The position numbers and the translations under genes were made by a program. This document shows, in pieces, positions 11,437 to 22,116 of a DNA stretch of 64,000 nt. Location of the stretch: positions 112,883,036 through 112,947,035 of the forward strand of contig CM043699.1 of assembly GCA_023935145.1 (NCBI GenBank). Reading direction: 5' to 3'. The first letter of the stretch is position 1, and each line of letters opens with the position of its first letter. Source of the DNA: Bretschneidera sinensis (lineage: Eukaryota > Streptophyta > Magnoliopsida > Brassicales > Akaniaceae). Below the pieces are notes generated by a model that did not search any database, was not told the origin of the DNA, and worked only from the letters and a program-made list of their open reading frames with translations.

Positions 11437-12266
11437 TGTAATACTCGTTTTCATAAAATAAAGGTAATGAAGTAATTTTACATATATTATATTAAATTAA
11501 ATAATCTATGGATGAAAGATTTAGTATTGATATGAAATAATATTTGAAAGATAATATTGAAAATTTTGTTGAAAAGAGTTAGAAATTTTTAAAGAAAAAA
11601 GTACTGAAATTTTTTGAAATTTGAAGTTGAAATAAAATAATTTTGAAGAAAAATATTGACTAAAGTTGAGAAAACAATTAAAAATATTTTTGGAAGAAAA
11701 TATAAATTTTTTATATTTCTCTGTAATTTTATAAAAATTTTGGAATGAAGAAAAGATGAAAATTTGATTTTTAAAGGGTAAATGGCAAAACAGTAATTAT
11801 GTAATGGCAAAGTAGTAAATTTTAAATGATGACAGAATTGTAAATAAACAATGGAAAATTTTAAATTGTATTAAAAAAAATTCACAAACTTAACGTGGAG
11901 CGGCAGTAAAAAAAAAATAGTCTCTGAGTGGTGAAGAAAAAAACTTTGAACGGTTAAGCGGTAAAAAAAATTCGCTGAATGGTGAAGCGATGGAGAAGGA
12001 GAGAAAAAAAAATCACAAAAGCTTATAAGTCTCTGAACTCATAGACTTTATTTTTCTACCAAATTTTGTTTGGATTCTTTCTTTCTTCAATTCAAATGCT
12101 TTGATGTATGATAAATCTCTGAACTCATGAACTTCATTTATTAAAGTTTCTGGACTAATAGACTACAGTTGGTATTATTTTTATTGTTGTGTATATGTGT
12201 CGTGCTGAGATTTTCAAAATGTGACAACACCACTTCGGGGGTGGCCAACCTAGGATGGGTCATTAA
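11437..12266 (+). repeat. 3' LTR of the Tekay-like element, internally deleted
   Basis: Starts TGTAATACTCG like the 5' LTR and follows it closely to about 12,095 (5' LTR position near 2,803). It then skips to material matching 5' LTR positions near 3,371 and 2,742, and ends with the LTR terminus (CGGGGGTGGCCAACC ... GGGTCATTA). Length is about 830 bp against 2.18 kb for the 5' LTR. Confidence 0.82.
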
Positions 12267-13012
12267 CTACACTTTTCTGTAGTGGACTACAAAACCTAGC
12301 TACTGCTTTATTTTCAAATTCAAAAAGGCTGTAGTCGACTACATCAAGCGTAGTCGACTATACCAAGTCCAGTAATGGCTATTTTGCATAAAATCTTGCG
12401 CGAATTAGTTGCATTTAATGCTTAAACGGTCATATTGTATTTGAATTGGCTATTTGGAGTTTTTGCTATAAATACTCAACCATTACAAGGCTCAACAACA
12501 ATTTTGAACACCATAGAAAATTTTATTGCAAGAATCGAGCTTTTAATTTTATTCTTAAGCCATTTTTAGTTTTAAGCTTGAGAGAGAGAAATTTTTTAAG
12601 TTGTAAGCATTTATTGTACACTCTCTCTAGTAATCTATTTCATTCCTTCTCAAAGTGAAAAAGAGTTGGTATACCTCTTAGAGTGTTTAGGCATTAAACA
12701 CTTCATTGTAACTTCCTTATGAAATAGATATTTGTATGGTTTGGGCAACACCCGTGAAGTTACTTGACTATTCTTAGTGGATTTCTTCAAGGAAGTTCCT
12801 TGAAGAGAGTGGATATAGGGTCGGAGTGATTCCAATATTGCCGAACCACTCTAAACGAAGTTTGCATATTCTATTCCTTTACTTCTTTAATTTCAAACAA
12901 TTTATTTGTTGTATACTTTACTTGATTAAATTGTTGAAACTTGTTTGTTAATTGCAAAATGTTTTTTAAAACCCAATTTACCCCCCTCTTGGGTTTGTAC
13001 CTCGGTTTACAG
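12267..13012 (+). repeat. Probable Ty1/copia LTR remnant
   Basis: Contains the palindrome GTAGTCGACTA(C/T) more than once, a TATA-like GCTATAAATACTC at about 12,467, and near the end CCCCCCTCTTGGGTTTGTAC, a common closing block of SIRE/Maximus-type copia LTRs. It has the same orientation as the copia gag at 1-2136. The integrase-RT part of that element is absent between them. ORFs in this stretch are short and unconvincing. Confidence 0.5.
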
Positions 13013-16000
13013 GAACCCATTTGGATATACCACATAATCACAAAATACTAGTGTTGAATGCTCTTTTTACATGAATGTGATTGTCCACGTCTTTCTTCTT
13101 ATAATAATTTGTTTTTACTTATTTGTTTTTCTCTTATTTGATTTAAAACCTCAAATATAATATTATATGTCGTTGATTTGAATATTTTCAGATCTAAACA
13201 TGTAAACTTGATTATTAAATTAAATAAAATTAATAAACATATTTAATTACAACAATCTTTAATATTTATGATTTTTTATTTTCTTTTTTTAATGAAAAAT
13301 AGTTTTAATAATTGTAGTTATGTGGGATATATAAAATCTAAAATTTAAACTCTATATAAGTCTAAAATAATGAAATACAATTTATATAAGACGTAAAATA
13401 AAGAATGCAATCAAGTTATAATGTAGTAAACTAACTTAAATTATATATAAAAAACTTGAATATCAAACAATATTTCATCATAGATCATACACGTGTTTTT
13501 GTCTTTATATATATTTTTTGAGTAAAAGCAATTTGAAATATAGGATAATCATAAAATATTTTTGTTTTTGTTTTCTCTTTTGCATAAGGATTTGAGTATT
13601 TATGTCATTTTTTTACTATAGTTTATTCTTTACTCTCACATATTTGATGAAAAAAATTTCACGTACAATATTATAAGCGCTAATTTAAATAATTTAGATT
13701 TAAATGTTTTAAACTTTTATTAAAAAACAAATCAAATTTCTTAATAATTTTTAAAAAAAATAATATTCAATTGCAACAATCATTAATATCCAATTAATTA
13801 TATGAGACTGCAAATTGACATCTATCTAATGAAATCAATTAATCACGTAATTATAAAACTATAATTATATAAATACCAAAGCATTTGAAAAGCGAAAGAT
13901 TTAATAAAAATCACACGATAAGCCAATAAAAAACAAGGATCTATAACAAATATATACATATTTAGTAAAGTAACTTAAATTACTATATATTAAAAAAAAT
14001 ATCAAATAACAATTCACCATAAAGCTTTCACCGCTAACCATGTTTTTGTTTTATATTTCTTTTGATTGGTAATATATCAAGAATCATAAAATATTGTTGT
14101 TCTATGCTTTATTGCATGAGGATGTGAGTATCCATGTCATTTGTCTTGTAACAATTTATTCTTTAATCATATTTTGTTCACTTATTTGATAAAAAAAGTC
14201 TAAAGTAGAATATTTTAGGTGTTAATTATATTACATTTAGTTTCAAATAATATAATCTTGATTAATAAAGACAAATCGAATTTCATGATAAACAAAATTA
14301 AAAAAAAAAAGACATACAATTACAACAATCCTTCATATCCAATTAATTACATGAGACTCTAAATTTATATATATCCAAAGTATTAACTTAACCATGTGAC
14401 TCTAAAACAATAGTTATATAAATACCATAGCATCTGATTAAAAAAGGGTTAATAAAAATTAAATGATAAGCCAATGAAAACAAACATCCTAATTAAATAT
14501 GATAAATATATAAATTAATAGTTACTTATTTATCAAATAATATAAAAATAATTTTTTAAAAGGAATTTCCAAATATTATATGTTTAATTTAGAATGTGAG
14601 ATTAAATATTAAATATTAAAATAAAAAATCTATTGGGTAAAAATAAAAATAAAATCTATAATATAATATCTTCTCAATTGTGATGGTAGTTAACAAAATC
14701 TATCATCAATTATCAAGATTTAAGTGAGTACTCAATTACTTAATGGAGTTTTTTTTTTATTCAAGAGCTTATACATTGATGAATTACTGCAACAAGATAA
14801 ATTTAAATGAAATATATATCCAATTGATATTAAAAAGAAAATAGTGGTGGTTGGACGACTATTGATTTAGATATCTCAAATCAATGCTTTTAGCAAGAAT
14901 AGTAAGCTCTAAACATATCCAAAATGTTATGATATGTCACAATTACTAATGTCTATAATTTATTTTACAAAATCAATTGATAATATTAATTATATAACCA
15001 TGCACATTATAATAGCATAGTTGAATAAATTCAAGAAACTAAAAGCATCTGTTGCAAGAGCATGATGACTAATCTATAAATATAAGTATTTGAAAAGATT
15101 TATTGAGAAACATTATTGACATAACATGTGTATTTTAAAGAGTGTTATTATCATAACATATATCCATTTTTTTTTAAATTTCAAATATGAGACTACATAG
15201 TTTTGGTTTTATAATTAATTGGGATATAAAGTTCAATCTATAAACTTTATAAAATTCTAAAATAATAAAGCCCAATAAAAATAGTATCGGTTTAATAGTT
15301 AATTATGATATAAAGTCTAATTCATAAACTTTATAAAATCTTAAAAGATACCAAAAGGGAAAAATCAGAAGAAATGGAATAAGAAAGAATCTGGAATAAG
15401 AGGATGGAATAAAATATGTAGTGCAATAATACCTAAAATAATATAAAACAAAGATGTATGATATGATGCAAAATGAAGGACTAGCTTATAAGTATTCGAG
15501 AATATTTCTTGAAAAGTGTTATTGACATGATGTGTGTCGTTTAAAGAGTGTTATTATCATTTCTTTAAACTTCAAGTATGAAATTATGTAGTTTTGAAAC
15601 TATAATTAATTATGATATAAAACTCAATTCATAAACTTTATAAAAATTTAAAATAATATGGCTCAATAAAAATAGTACTGGTTTTATAATTAATTATGAT
15701 ATAAAGCTCAATCTATAAGTTTTACAAAATTTTAAAATTATAAAACCTAATAAATTAAAACTAGATATTAGGAAAAAAATTAATAGGAATTCAAAATAAA
15801 AATTTATTCAACTTAATAATTAAGTAGCAAACTGAAATTAGATATTAAATAAAATAAAATTATAAGATTACATCACAAAAAGGATAAGAAATTGAGTTTA
15901 CATGATACTTTTTTTATAAAAAAAAAATTTCAACACAACATAATTTTGGTATTTACAGTTATGTGAGCTATATGACGACACTCAATCTAGAAACCCAATA

Positions 16001-16667
16001 AAAGTCTAAACTAATAAAGTAAAATTTATAAAAACACCTAAAATAAAGAATAATACAATCAGTTGAGTTAAGTAGTAAACTGAATTAAATTATATATTCA
16101 AAAAAATAAATTTATTATACAATATTTCACTATTGATGCTTTCATCATTGACCACTCATGTGCTTTTATCTTTATAGTTATTTTGATTGTAACCCAGTTA
16201 AATTTATCAGGTAATTATTAAATAATATTGACTGCTATTTTGTATGGGTTGCATGTGAGCGAGAATTCGTATCATTTTTATAAAAGGTTCAACTTATTAA
16301 GTTTACAAAGGCCAAAATAAAAAGTTCAATCTATTGAATACTTAAAATAAAATAAGAAACTAATCAAATGTGAAAAACAAATTTATTCGACCAAAATTTT
16401 ACTTTCAAACTTAGCTAATGGATTCAGATTCAATAAATTTAATTTATGAGACTGTATTCTTAAATTCTCAAATAAGATAAAAAGAGTTTCACCATATATA
16501 TAATTTATTATTGTATTCATAAGATTAAATTTCAAAATTTGAACTTATACTCACATTGTATGTTGAGTAGATAGAAAATGTCTATAACAAATAATTATTT
16601 ATTTGATTAATTTTTTAAAATTAATATCTTAAGTTCTTTATAATTATTTGATATTTTCGTACACATG

Positions 16668-16668
<1 letters not shown>
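13013..16668. repeat. AT-rich intergenic DNA with degenerate long tandem repeats
   Basis: No gene is visible in 3.6 kb. Similar blocks recur: TCATAAAATATT with GAGTAT(T/C)(T/C)ATGTCAT and a following TTATTTGAT (near 13,020, 13,540 and 14,080), CTAAAATAAAGAAT followed by TATATT (near 13,390 and 16,040), and TTGACAT followed by TTTAAAGAGTGTTATTATCAT plus GATATAAAG and AACTTTATAAAAT (near 15,110-15,340 and 15,520-15,740). Spacings of about 430-540 bases suggest an old tandem array. Confidence 0.55.

Positions 16669-16705
<37 letters not shown>
16669..16705. repeat. (TA)n microsatellite
   Basis: About 18 TA dinucleotides, next to the 3' end of the LINE fragment that follows. Confidence 0.95.
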
Positions 16706-16708
<3 letters not shown>

Positions 16709-16739
16709 ATTTTTGTATAAAGGCAAATATTATTTATCC

Positions 16740-17033
16740 AGAAAAACTAATACACCATAGCAGCAAGGTTGCTACAAATCATACAAACCAAAGGAAAATA
16801 CAACTTAACAAACCCACAAAACAACAACACACAATTGAAGAAGTTACAAAGCCAAAAAGCATAATAAAAATAAAAAAAACAGTTAGTGATTAAAGAATCA
16901 AGACCCCAGTTCCTAGCAACAGTAGCTTGGAGGTTGATTCTGTCCAAATTAGAGTAGCTAAGTACTCTCTCACATCAGAAGTGATTCTACCCAAAACAAT
17001 ATCAGCGCTTCTACGAGTTTGTTGATATAACTT
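16740..17033 (-). pseudogene. LINE ORF2 C-terminal fragment, part 2 (cut by the Tat element)
   Basis: Read on the minus strand, this is the end of a plant L1-type ORF2. It begins with LYQQTRRSADIVL and continues to a stop near 16,890. Its upstream half is at 27,235-27,540: after removing the Tat element and one AACTT copy the frame runs through without a break. The LINE was therefore present before the Tat element. Function is lost. Confidence 0.75.
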
Positions 17034-17676
17034 TGTTGATGCCAAAAATGAGTGTTGCTGAGCTGGATGTTTAGCCTGTAGAAGTACCTGCACAGAGAAA
17101 GGGAGATTAGCTATTGGGATCGACGGAGGGGATGCCTTCGAGGATGCTCCGATGCTTAAGTTAGCAAAAGCTCAAGGTTGTATGTGTTTAAAGCTGAAAA
17201 GCTCAGTCCCCTCTTTGGACCGCTTACCAAGTCCTTTTATAGAGTTTCGGAGGCGGTGATATTCGGAGGCGGTAGTGGGTCGGGGCGGCTGTGACAGGAT
17301 ACCCCAACTGGGTTGGATAATGATGCCTATGAGGCCCAGCTAGGAAGCTGAGAACCGTTCAGTAGGGCTTTTGCCTTGTTGGCTTACTCCAGAGCCGTCT
17401 ATGCGTAAGACGGTGTTTAGATTTGACGTCCCAACTTGGTTGGGTAATGATGGTTCGGAGGGCGGTGGTGACGTGGAGGCCCAGCTGGGGCCAAGATGCC
17501 CCTGAGGGCGGTCATGACCTGGAGGCCCAGCTGGAGGCAATGATGCCCTGAAGGGCGGTCATGACCTGGAGATCCAACTGTCTGGGCCTGAATTGTCCGC
17601 GTGTCTCTTTGAATTCTGGGATCACGATGATCCACGTGTCCTCCTCCTATTGGAGTGTCATATTTTGGTAGTATCA
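17034..17676 (-). repeat. 3' LTR of the Tat-type element
   Basis: In element orientation it runs from TGATACTACC (17,676) to GGCATCAACA (17,034). Length 643 bp, identical in length to the other LTR and differing at 5 sites. A TATAAAAGG on the minus strand lies near 17,236-17,245. Confidence 0.95.
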
Positions 17677-17691
17677 GAGGCCCCCCACTTC
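17677..17691 (-). other. Polypurine tract of the Tat-type element
   Basis: On the minus strand AAGTGGGGGGCCTC directly abuts the TGATAC start of the 3' LTR, as expected for the plus-strand primer of an LTR retrotransposon. Confidence 0.85.
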
Positions 17692-17879
17692 CTTAAGTGC
17701 GGCACTGTGGTTAAGGAAGTAGCAGAACTAGGTTGCCGTTAGATCCTCTACGGAGGCGTGAAATCTGGTCAACATTTGGCCCAAGGCAAGAGAGAATAGA
17801 CCGAGGGCTTGTGGAGCGACTCCTCCTTTCGGCCAAGAACACCAGGGGTCCAAGGACAAGTGGGGCAAACCATCTTTAG

Positions 17880-18395
17880 AAAATAAGGGGCCGAGGACCA
17901 GTAGAGCAATCCATTTCCTCGGCCTTGAAGAGTGGGCCGAGGACCAGTGGAGCAATCCATCTCCTCGGCCAAGAATACCATGGGTCCGAGGACTAGTGGA
18001 GCGATTCATCTCCTCGGACCTTGAAGAGAAGGGGCCGACGACCAGTGGAGCAATCCATCTCCTCGGCCAAGAAGACCATGGGTCCGAGGACTAGTGGAGC
18101 AATCCATCTCCTCGGACCTTGAAGAGAAGGGGCCAAAGACCAGTGGAGCAATCCATCTCCTCGGCCAAGAAGACCATGGGTCCGAGGACTAGTGGAGCAA
18201 TCCATCTCCTCGGACCTTGAAGAGAAGGGGCCGAGGACCAGTGGAGCAATCCATCTCCTCGGCCAAGAAGACCATGGGTCCGAGGACTAGTGGAGTAATC
18301 CATCTCCTCGGACCTTGAAGAGAATGGGCCGAGGACCAGTGGAGCAATCCATCTCCTCGGCCAAGAAGACCATGGGTCCGAGGACACGTGAAACT
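17880..18395. repeat. 98-bp tandem array in the Tat element 3' region
   Basis: Marker TTGAAGAGAA falls at 18,021, 18,119, 18,217 and 18,315, an exact 98-bp period. Each unit is two related ~49-bp halves, one with CTCGGCCAAGAAGACCAT and one with CTCGGACCTTGAAGAGAA, sharing GTGGAGCAATCCATCTCCTC. Shorter, more diverged units extend to about 17,820. Apparent ORFs through this array are repeat artefacts. Confidence 0.92.
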
Positions 18396-18630
18396 ATGGG
18401 AAAGTTTCTCGTGTCTAGGACGGCGGCTATGGAGACACGTGGTCTCACCTGGGTGGATGCCGCGTCATGTTACCTTGGAAATTTAAACAGCCGTTTTTAG
18501 GGAAAGCGGCGGCCACCTCGAGGGACATAACGTCCCCTGGGAAAGTGTGTTGGTCGTTTGGGAGTTCTAAATTGTCCCCTAGATTCCTGCGACTGCATTA
18601 AATGCTCCTCGTTGGCCGTGACACTTCTCC

Positions 18631-18639
18631 TATATAAGG
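18631..18639 (+). promoter_or_regulatory. TATA box of the antisense gene in the Tat element
   Basis: TATATAAGG on the plus strand lies 242 bases before the start codon at 18,881 and just before a pyrimidine-rich stretch (TTTCTTCTTCTTCC), a likely transcription start. It drives away from gag-pol, on the other strand. Promoter activity is inferred. Confidence 0.55.
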
Positions 18640-18880
18640 GGCTTTGGTTTCTTCTTCTTCCACACACATGCCATAATCTCCTTCTATTTTCAGAGAGTAG
18701 CTTTCCTGAGAGCCCTCGGCCTCGTCCAAAGAAGCTTGTGAGTCCTCGTTCTCGTCCCTTCAGTGAGAAGTTTGGTGTGATCGTTGCATTCGCGATACCG
18801 TGGGAGGAAAGCTCTAGGAGGAATTCAAGTCCGAATCATTCGGACGTTGGTGAGTTCGTGTTTTCTTTAATTTTCATATC

Positions 18881-20878
18881 ATGTCTTTTTCGTTTGATAC
18901 ATACCGCGATAGGCCTAGTAGTAGTAATGGTAGGAGTAGTGTAGATGGTATGAGTGGTAGCAGCTCCGAAGAAGTAGAGACGTCCTCGTCTTCTTCTGGA
19001 GGGAATGCCCCCTTAACGGGTACGCCAGGGGCAGGCCCCATGGCGCTAGTGCCCTACGTCCCTTTAGGGGTGGAGAGAGAATATCAGGACGGGTCCTCGT
19101 CTGGTGAGGACACACTTAGGGTGTTGACCGACATTAAGGAGACCTCGGCTGGAGAGGAGAGAGAGGAATGGAACTATACAGCCAACGAGATCCCTAGCCA
19201 ACTGAGGGAGGAGGATTTGGAAGTGATAAGGAAGACGTACCGCATTCCGGGCGAGTATGAGCTTCGGCTGGCCAGGGTGAGGGAGAGGGCCTGTGATGTC
19301 CTCCCTGACCGGGCCTCGTTCGAGCTTTGCGTGTACGAGCATCACATGCAGGTCGGGCTTCGGTTTCCCCTTCACCCCTACTTTTGTACAATCCTTAGGT
19401 ACTTTGATATAGCGCTGTGTCAGCTGGTACCGAATTCAGTACGGCTGATCATGGCCTTTATCTGCGTTTGCTTAGAAGTGGGCCGACCAATGACGATGGA
19501 TATTTTCAAGGCCCACTTCTTGATCAGCCGGCATGGTCACACAGGGTGGGTGGTCTTTAGTACTCGACCGAAGAGGAGGTTGCTGAAGAAGACCCCTTCA
19601 TCTATAAAAAGGTGGAAGAAGAATTTCTTTTTCATCCGATCTGCCGAGGACTTCGGCTTGCCTCGTGCGTGGAGTATGGACCGCACCGGGAAATGCAAAA
19701 AGGCGGGCCTTCTTCCGTATAAGCAAGAGACGGTGAACGCCATGGTGGCCTCGCCTTTGGACGTCGGGGTCCTATACGACAATGAAGAACTGGCCCGGCG
19801 AGGTCTTTGTTCTTTGTGCCCCGAGCCTTCGCTTGAGAGCGGTAAAGGCTTTGGTTTACCCTCTACTTTCTTTATTCTTATTTTGCATCGTTATCCTGCG
19901 ATTTGTACTTACGCTATTTGCTTATTTTGTTTGCTTGTGTTTTGATCAGAGATGGAAGCGGCTGCCCATGCCAAAGAGCATGCCAAGAAGTTGGCATTGG
20001 AGCAGAGGAGGTCGACTCGGTCTGGGAAACAAACAGGCTCGACTTCGCGGCCTAAGAAGAGGGCCCGAGCCCCATCTCCGGCTCCGATTGACTTGGGGAC
20101 TCCTCCACGGCCGTATACCCAGTCAGAGACACCTCCGGTAAGCAGTGCCCCTATCCCCGGCCCTAGCCAGGGGCCAGCTTCGGAGGCCTCGATCTTCATG
20201 CCCAACTGGGCCATCCGGACAGATGACTCTGTCTTCGCACATCCTCGGGTGGCGAGGGAACATCTGTTTAAGGGCACCCCCCCTCGTGATATTGCCGAGT
20301 TGGGTCGAAAGACCACGGACTCTCTCTGTGCGGCGGCCGAGGCTTTGGCTTCTCAGGTTAGATTCCATTTTTGTTTTGTTATATAAATTGTTTTCGCCGA
20401 ATTGTGTTTCACGCATGGCTTCTGGTATCAGATGGGTGTTCTGGTGGGCGCGGCCGCACGTCGATGCATGGAGACAGCGGAGCTTCTTGGGCGTACCTAG
20501 TGCCAGTTGGAGGAGAGGACAGAGGCTGTTTGCCAGCTGCAGGCTTCCTTGGAGTCTGCTATCCTGGCTAAAGCCGAAGCCGAAGCCACTGCTCGGGCCG
20601 CTATCGAGGAGGTCGAGGCCCGTCTTAGAGCCGCAGCTGAGGAGGCTGAGGCCCGCACTAGGGCGGCCGTGGAGGAAGCCTTGGCTTCTTTCCAGAGTTC
20701 GGAGGCCTATCGCCTGGCTGTCATTTCCGAGGGTGGCCAGCAGTACCTTACGGGGTTTATGGAGGCCAAGGGGAAGGCTGAGAGCATGTACCTGGAGCTC
20801 GATTTCTCCGCATTGGACCTGCTGGGGCCCGAGGATGAGGAGCCGCTATCTTCGGATGATGAGCCCGCTGATGGGTAG
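18881..20878 (+). CDS. Antisense ORF of Tat element (putative gypsy-type transposon protein), 3 exons
   Basis: Plus-strand gene inside a minus-strand element, tail to tail with pol. Proposed exons are 18,881-19,841, 19,950-20,356 and 20,432-20,878 (604 codons before the stop). Junctions keep frame: GAGAGCG|GTAAAG ... GATCAG|AGATGG (phase 1) and TCTCAG|GTTAG ... GTATCAG|ATGGGT (phase 0). Exon 1 starts Ser-rich and acidic; residues about 155-260 carry FPLHPYF, YFDIALCQLVPNSVRLI and a Trp-rich basic segment, matching the plant family called putative gypsy type transposon (Pfam PF04195). Exon 2 is basic then Pro-rich. Exon 3 is an Ala/Glu-rich coiled coil ending in an acidic tail. An in-frame TAG at 20,498-20,500 would truncate it; an acceptor ending at that TAG would bypass it. 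Function of the family is unknown. Confidence 0.75.
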
Positions 20879-21483
20879 GATCGTGGCGGGCGATCGGGCA
20901 CGGGGTCTCCTGACCTTGGAGATCAGTAGGGCTTAGGTCGAGGGTACTCTGTCGTAGTCCCCCCTTTTTTGTTGTTTTATTGTTTTGGCCCAGCCGTTTT
21001 TGTGTTGTCTTTTGGGGCTGTTGGTGCACCTTTTTTGCCTTGGTTTGGGTATTTGGTTTAGTTAACAGGACAAATGTAAGTGAAGTCTTTAATATATATA
21101 AAACAAGACTGTTTACATGTGCGCAACGCTATTTATAGATAAAAACGTCGAAGATGTTCCGCATTCCAAGTACGAGGAATGGCATTTCCGTTCAATTCAT
21201 CGAGTTCAAACGTGCTAGGACGGCATACTTTTTTGATGCGATACGACCCTTCCCAAGTAGGGACTAGTTTGCCTGATTCTCGGGGCCTAGATACTGCATT
21301 CTTTCGCAAGACGAGGTCATGAAGACAGAAACGTCTTACTTTTACTCTTGAGTTGAAGTACCTGGTGGCTCGCTGCTGGTAAACGGCAAGTCGAATTTGG
21401 GCTTTGTCCCGAGCTTCGTCAAAAAGATCGGCATTCGTGCGAAGGGCTTCCTCATTGCTTCATTCCTCGAAATTCTGAACTCA

Positions 21484-22095
21484 TAAGGAAGGTATTCCTA
21501 TTTCCAAGGGGATGACTGCCTCGGACCCATAAGTCATGAAGAAAGGGGTTTCCCCGGTAGGTGCTCGAGTCGTGGTTCGATATGCCCAAAGTATGTTGGG
21601 TAAATGGTCTGCCCACTGCTTCTCTGCTTCGTCTATTCGCCTTTTAATGCCTTGCAAGATCGTTCGGTTGGTAACTTCGGCTTGTCCATTTGCTTGCGGG
21701 TATCCAACCGAAGAGAAACGATGGTCAATGTGTAATTCATCGCAAAATGTTTTGAACCGAACGCTGTCAAACTGTTTGCCGTTGTCTGTTACTAACACTT
21801 GTGGTACTCCAAACCGACACACTATTGATTTCCATACGAAGGCTCGGGCTTGAAAGTTCATGATGCTGGCCAAGGGTTCGGCTTCTACCCATTTTGTAAA
21901 ATAATCTATGGCAACTATGAGGTATCTTCGCTGGCCGGTCGCTCCGGGAAAGGGCCCGAGAAGGTCCATTCCCCACATAGCGAAAGGAAGTGGACTGACT
22001 ATTGGTGTCAAAAGGTTCGCTGGTTGTCGTGGCACAGTGGCATACCGTTGACAGCTTTGACATTTGGTCACCAACTCCATTGCTGCTTCCCTCAT
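21484..22095 (-). pseudogene. Tat integrase core
   Basis: Contains the rest of the zinc finger (CQSCQRYA), then the catalytic core: GMDLLGPFP for the first Asp, VTDNGKQFDS for the second and NGQAEVTNR for the Glu. It ends at a TGA after IPLEIGIPSL. The same frame continues for about 345 more bases with a recognisable integrase C-terminus (LVLRKNAVSRPRESGKLVPTWEG and PRTWNAEHLRRFYL parts) to the real stop at 21,133. Confidence 0.9.
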
Positions 22096-22116
22096 CTTCG
22101 GCCAATAGTATCCTTA

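Larger units (their letters stand above)
2137..12266 (+). mobile_element. Ty3/gypsy chromovirus (Tekay/Del-like), decayed full-length element
   Basis: A gypsy element on the plus strand with both LTRs, an iMet-type primer site, gag, protease, RT, RNase H, integrase and a chromodomain-like tail in the standard Ty3/gypsy order. Both LTRs open with TGTAATACTC. The 5' LTR is interrupted by a solo LTR. The 3' LTR is shortened. Coding regions carry many stops, so the copy is dead. The five bases before the 5' LTR (CAAAG, 2132-2136) are not repeated after the 3' LTR, so no target-site duplication is visible and the right end may have recombined. Confidence 0.88.

Noticed and set aside
17728..18387. 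Minus-strand ORFs of 70-98 codons with repeated GLLHWS/LGP peptides
   Set aside because: They are translations of the 98-bp tandem array in several frames; the repeated peptide reflects DNA repeats, not a protein.
18558..18944. 128-codon plus-strand ORF upstream of the antisense gene
   Set aside because: It starts before the TATA box at 18,631 and has low-complexity hydrophobic sequence; it runs into the real start in another frame.
19909..20316. 135-codon minus-strand ORF, and the 263-codon plus ORF at 20,145-20,936
   Set aside because: Both overlap exons of the antisense gene in other frames and lack domains; they are shadows in GC-rich DNA.
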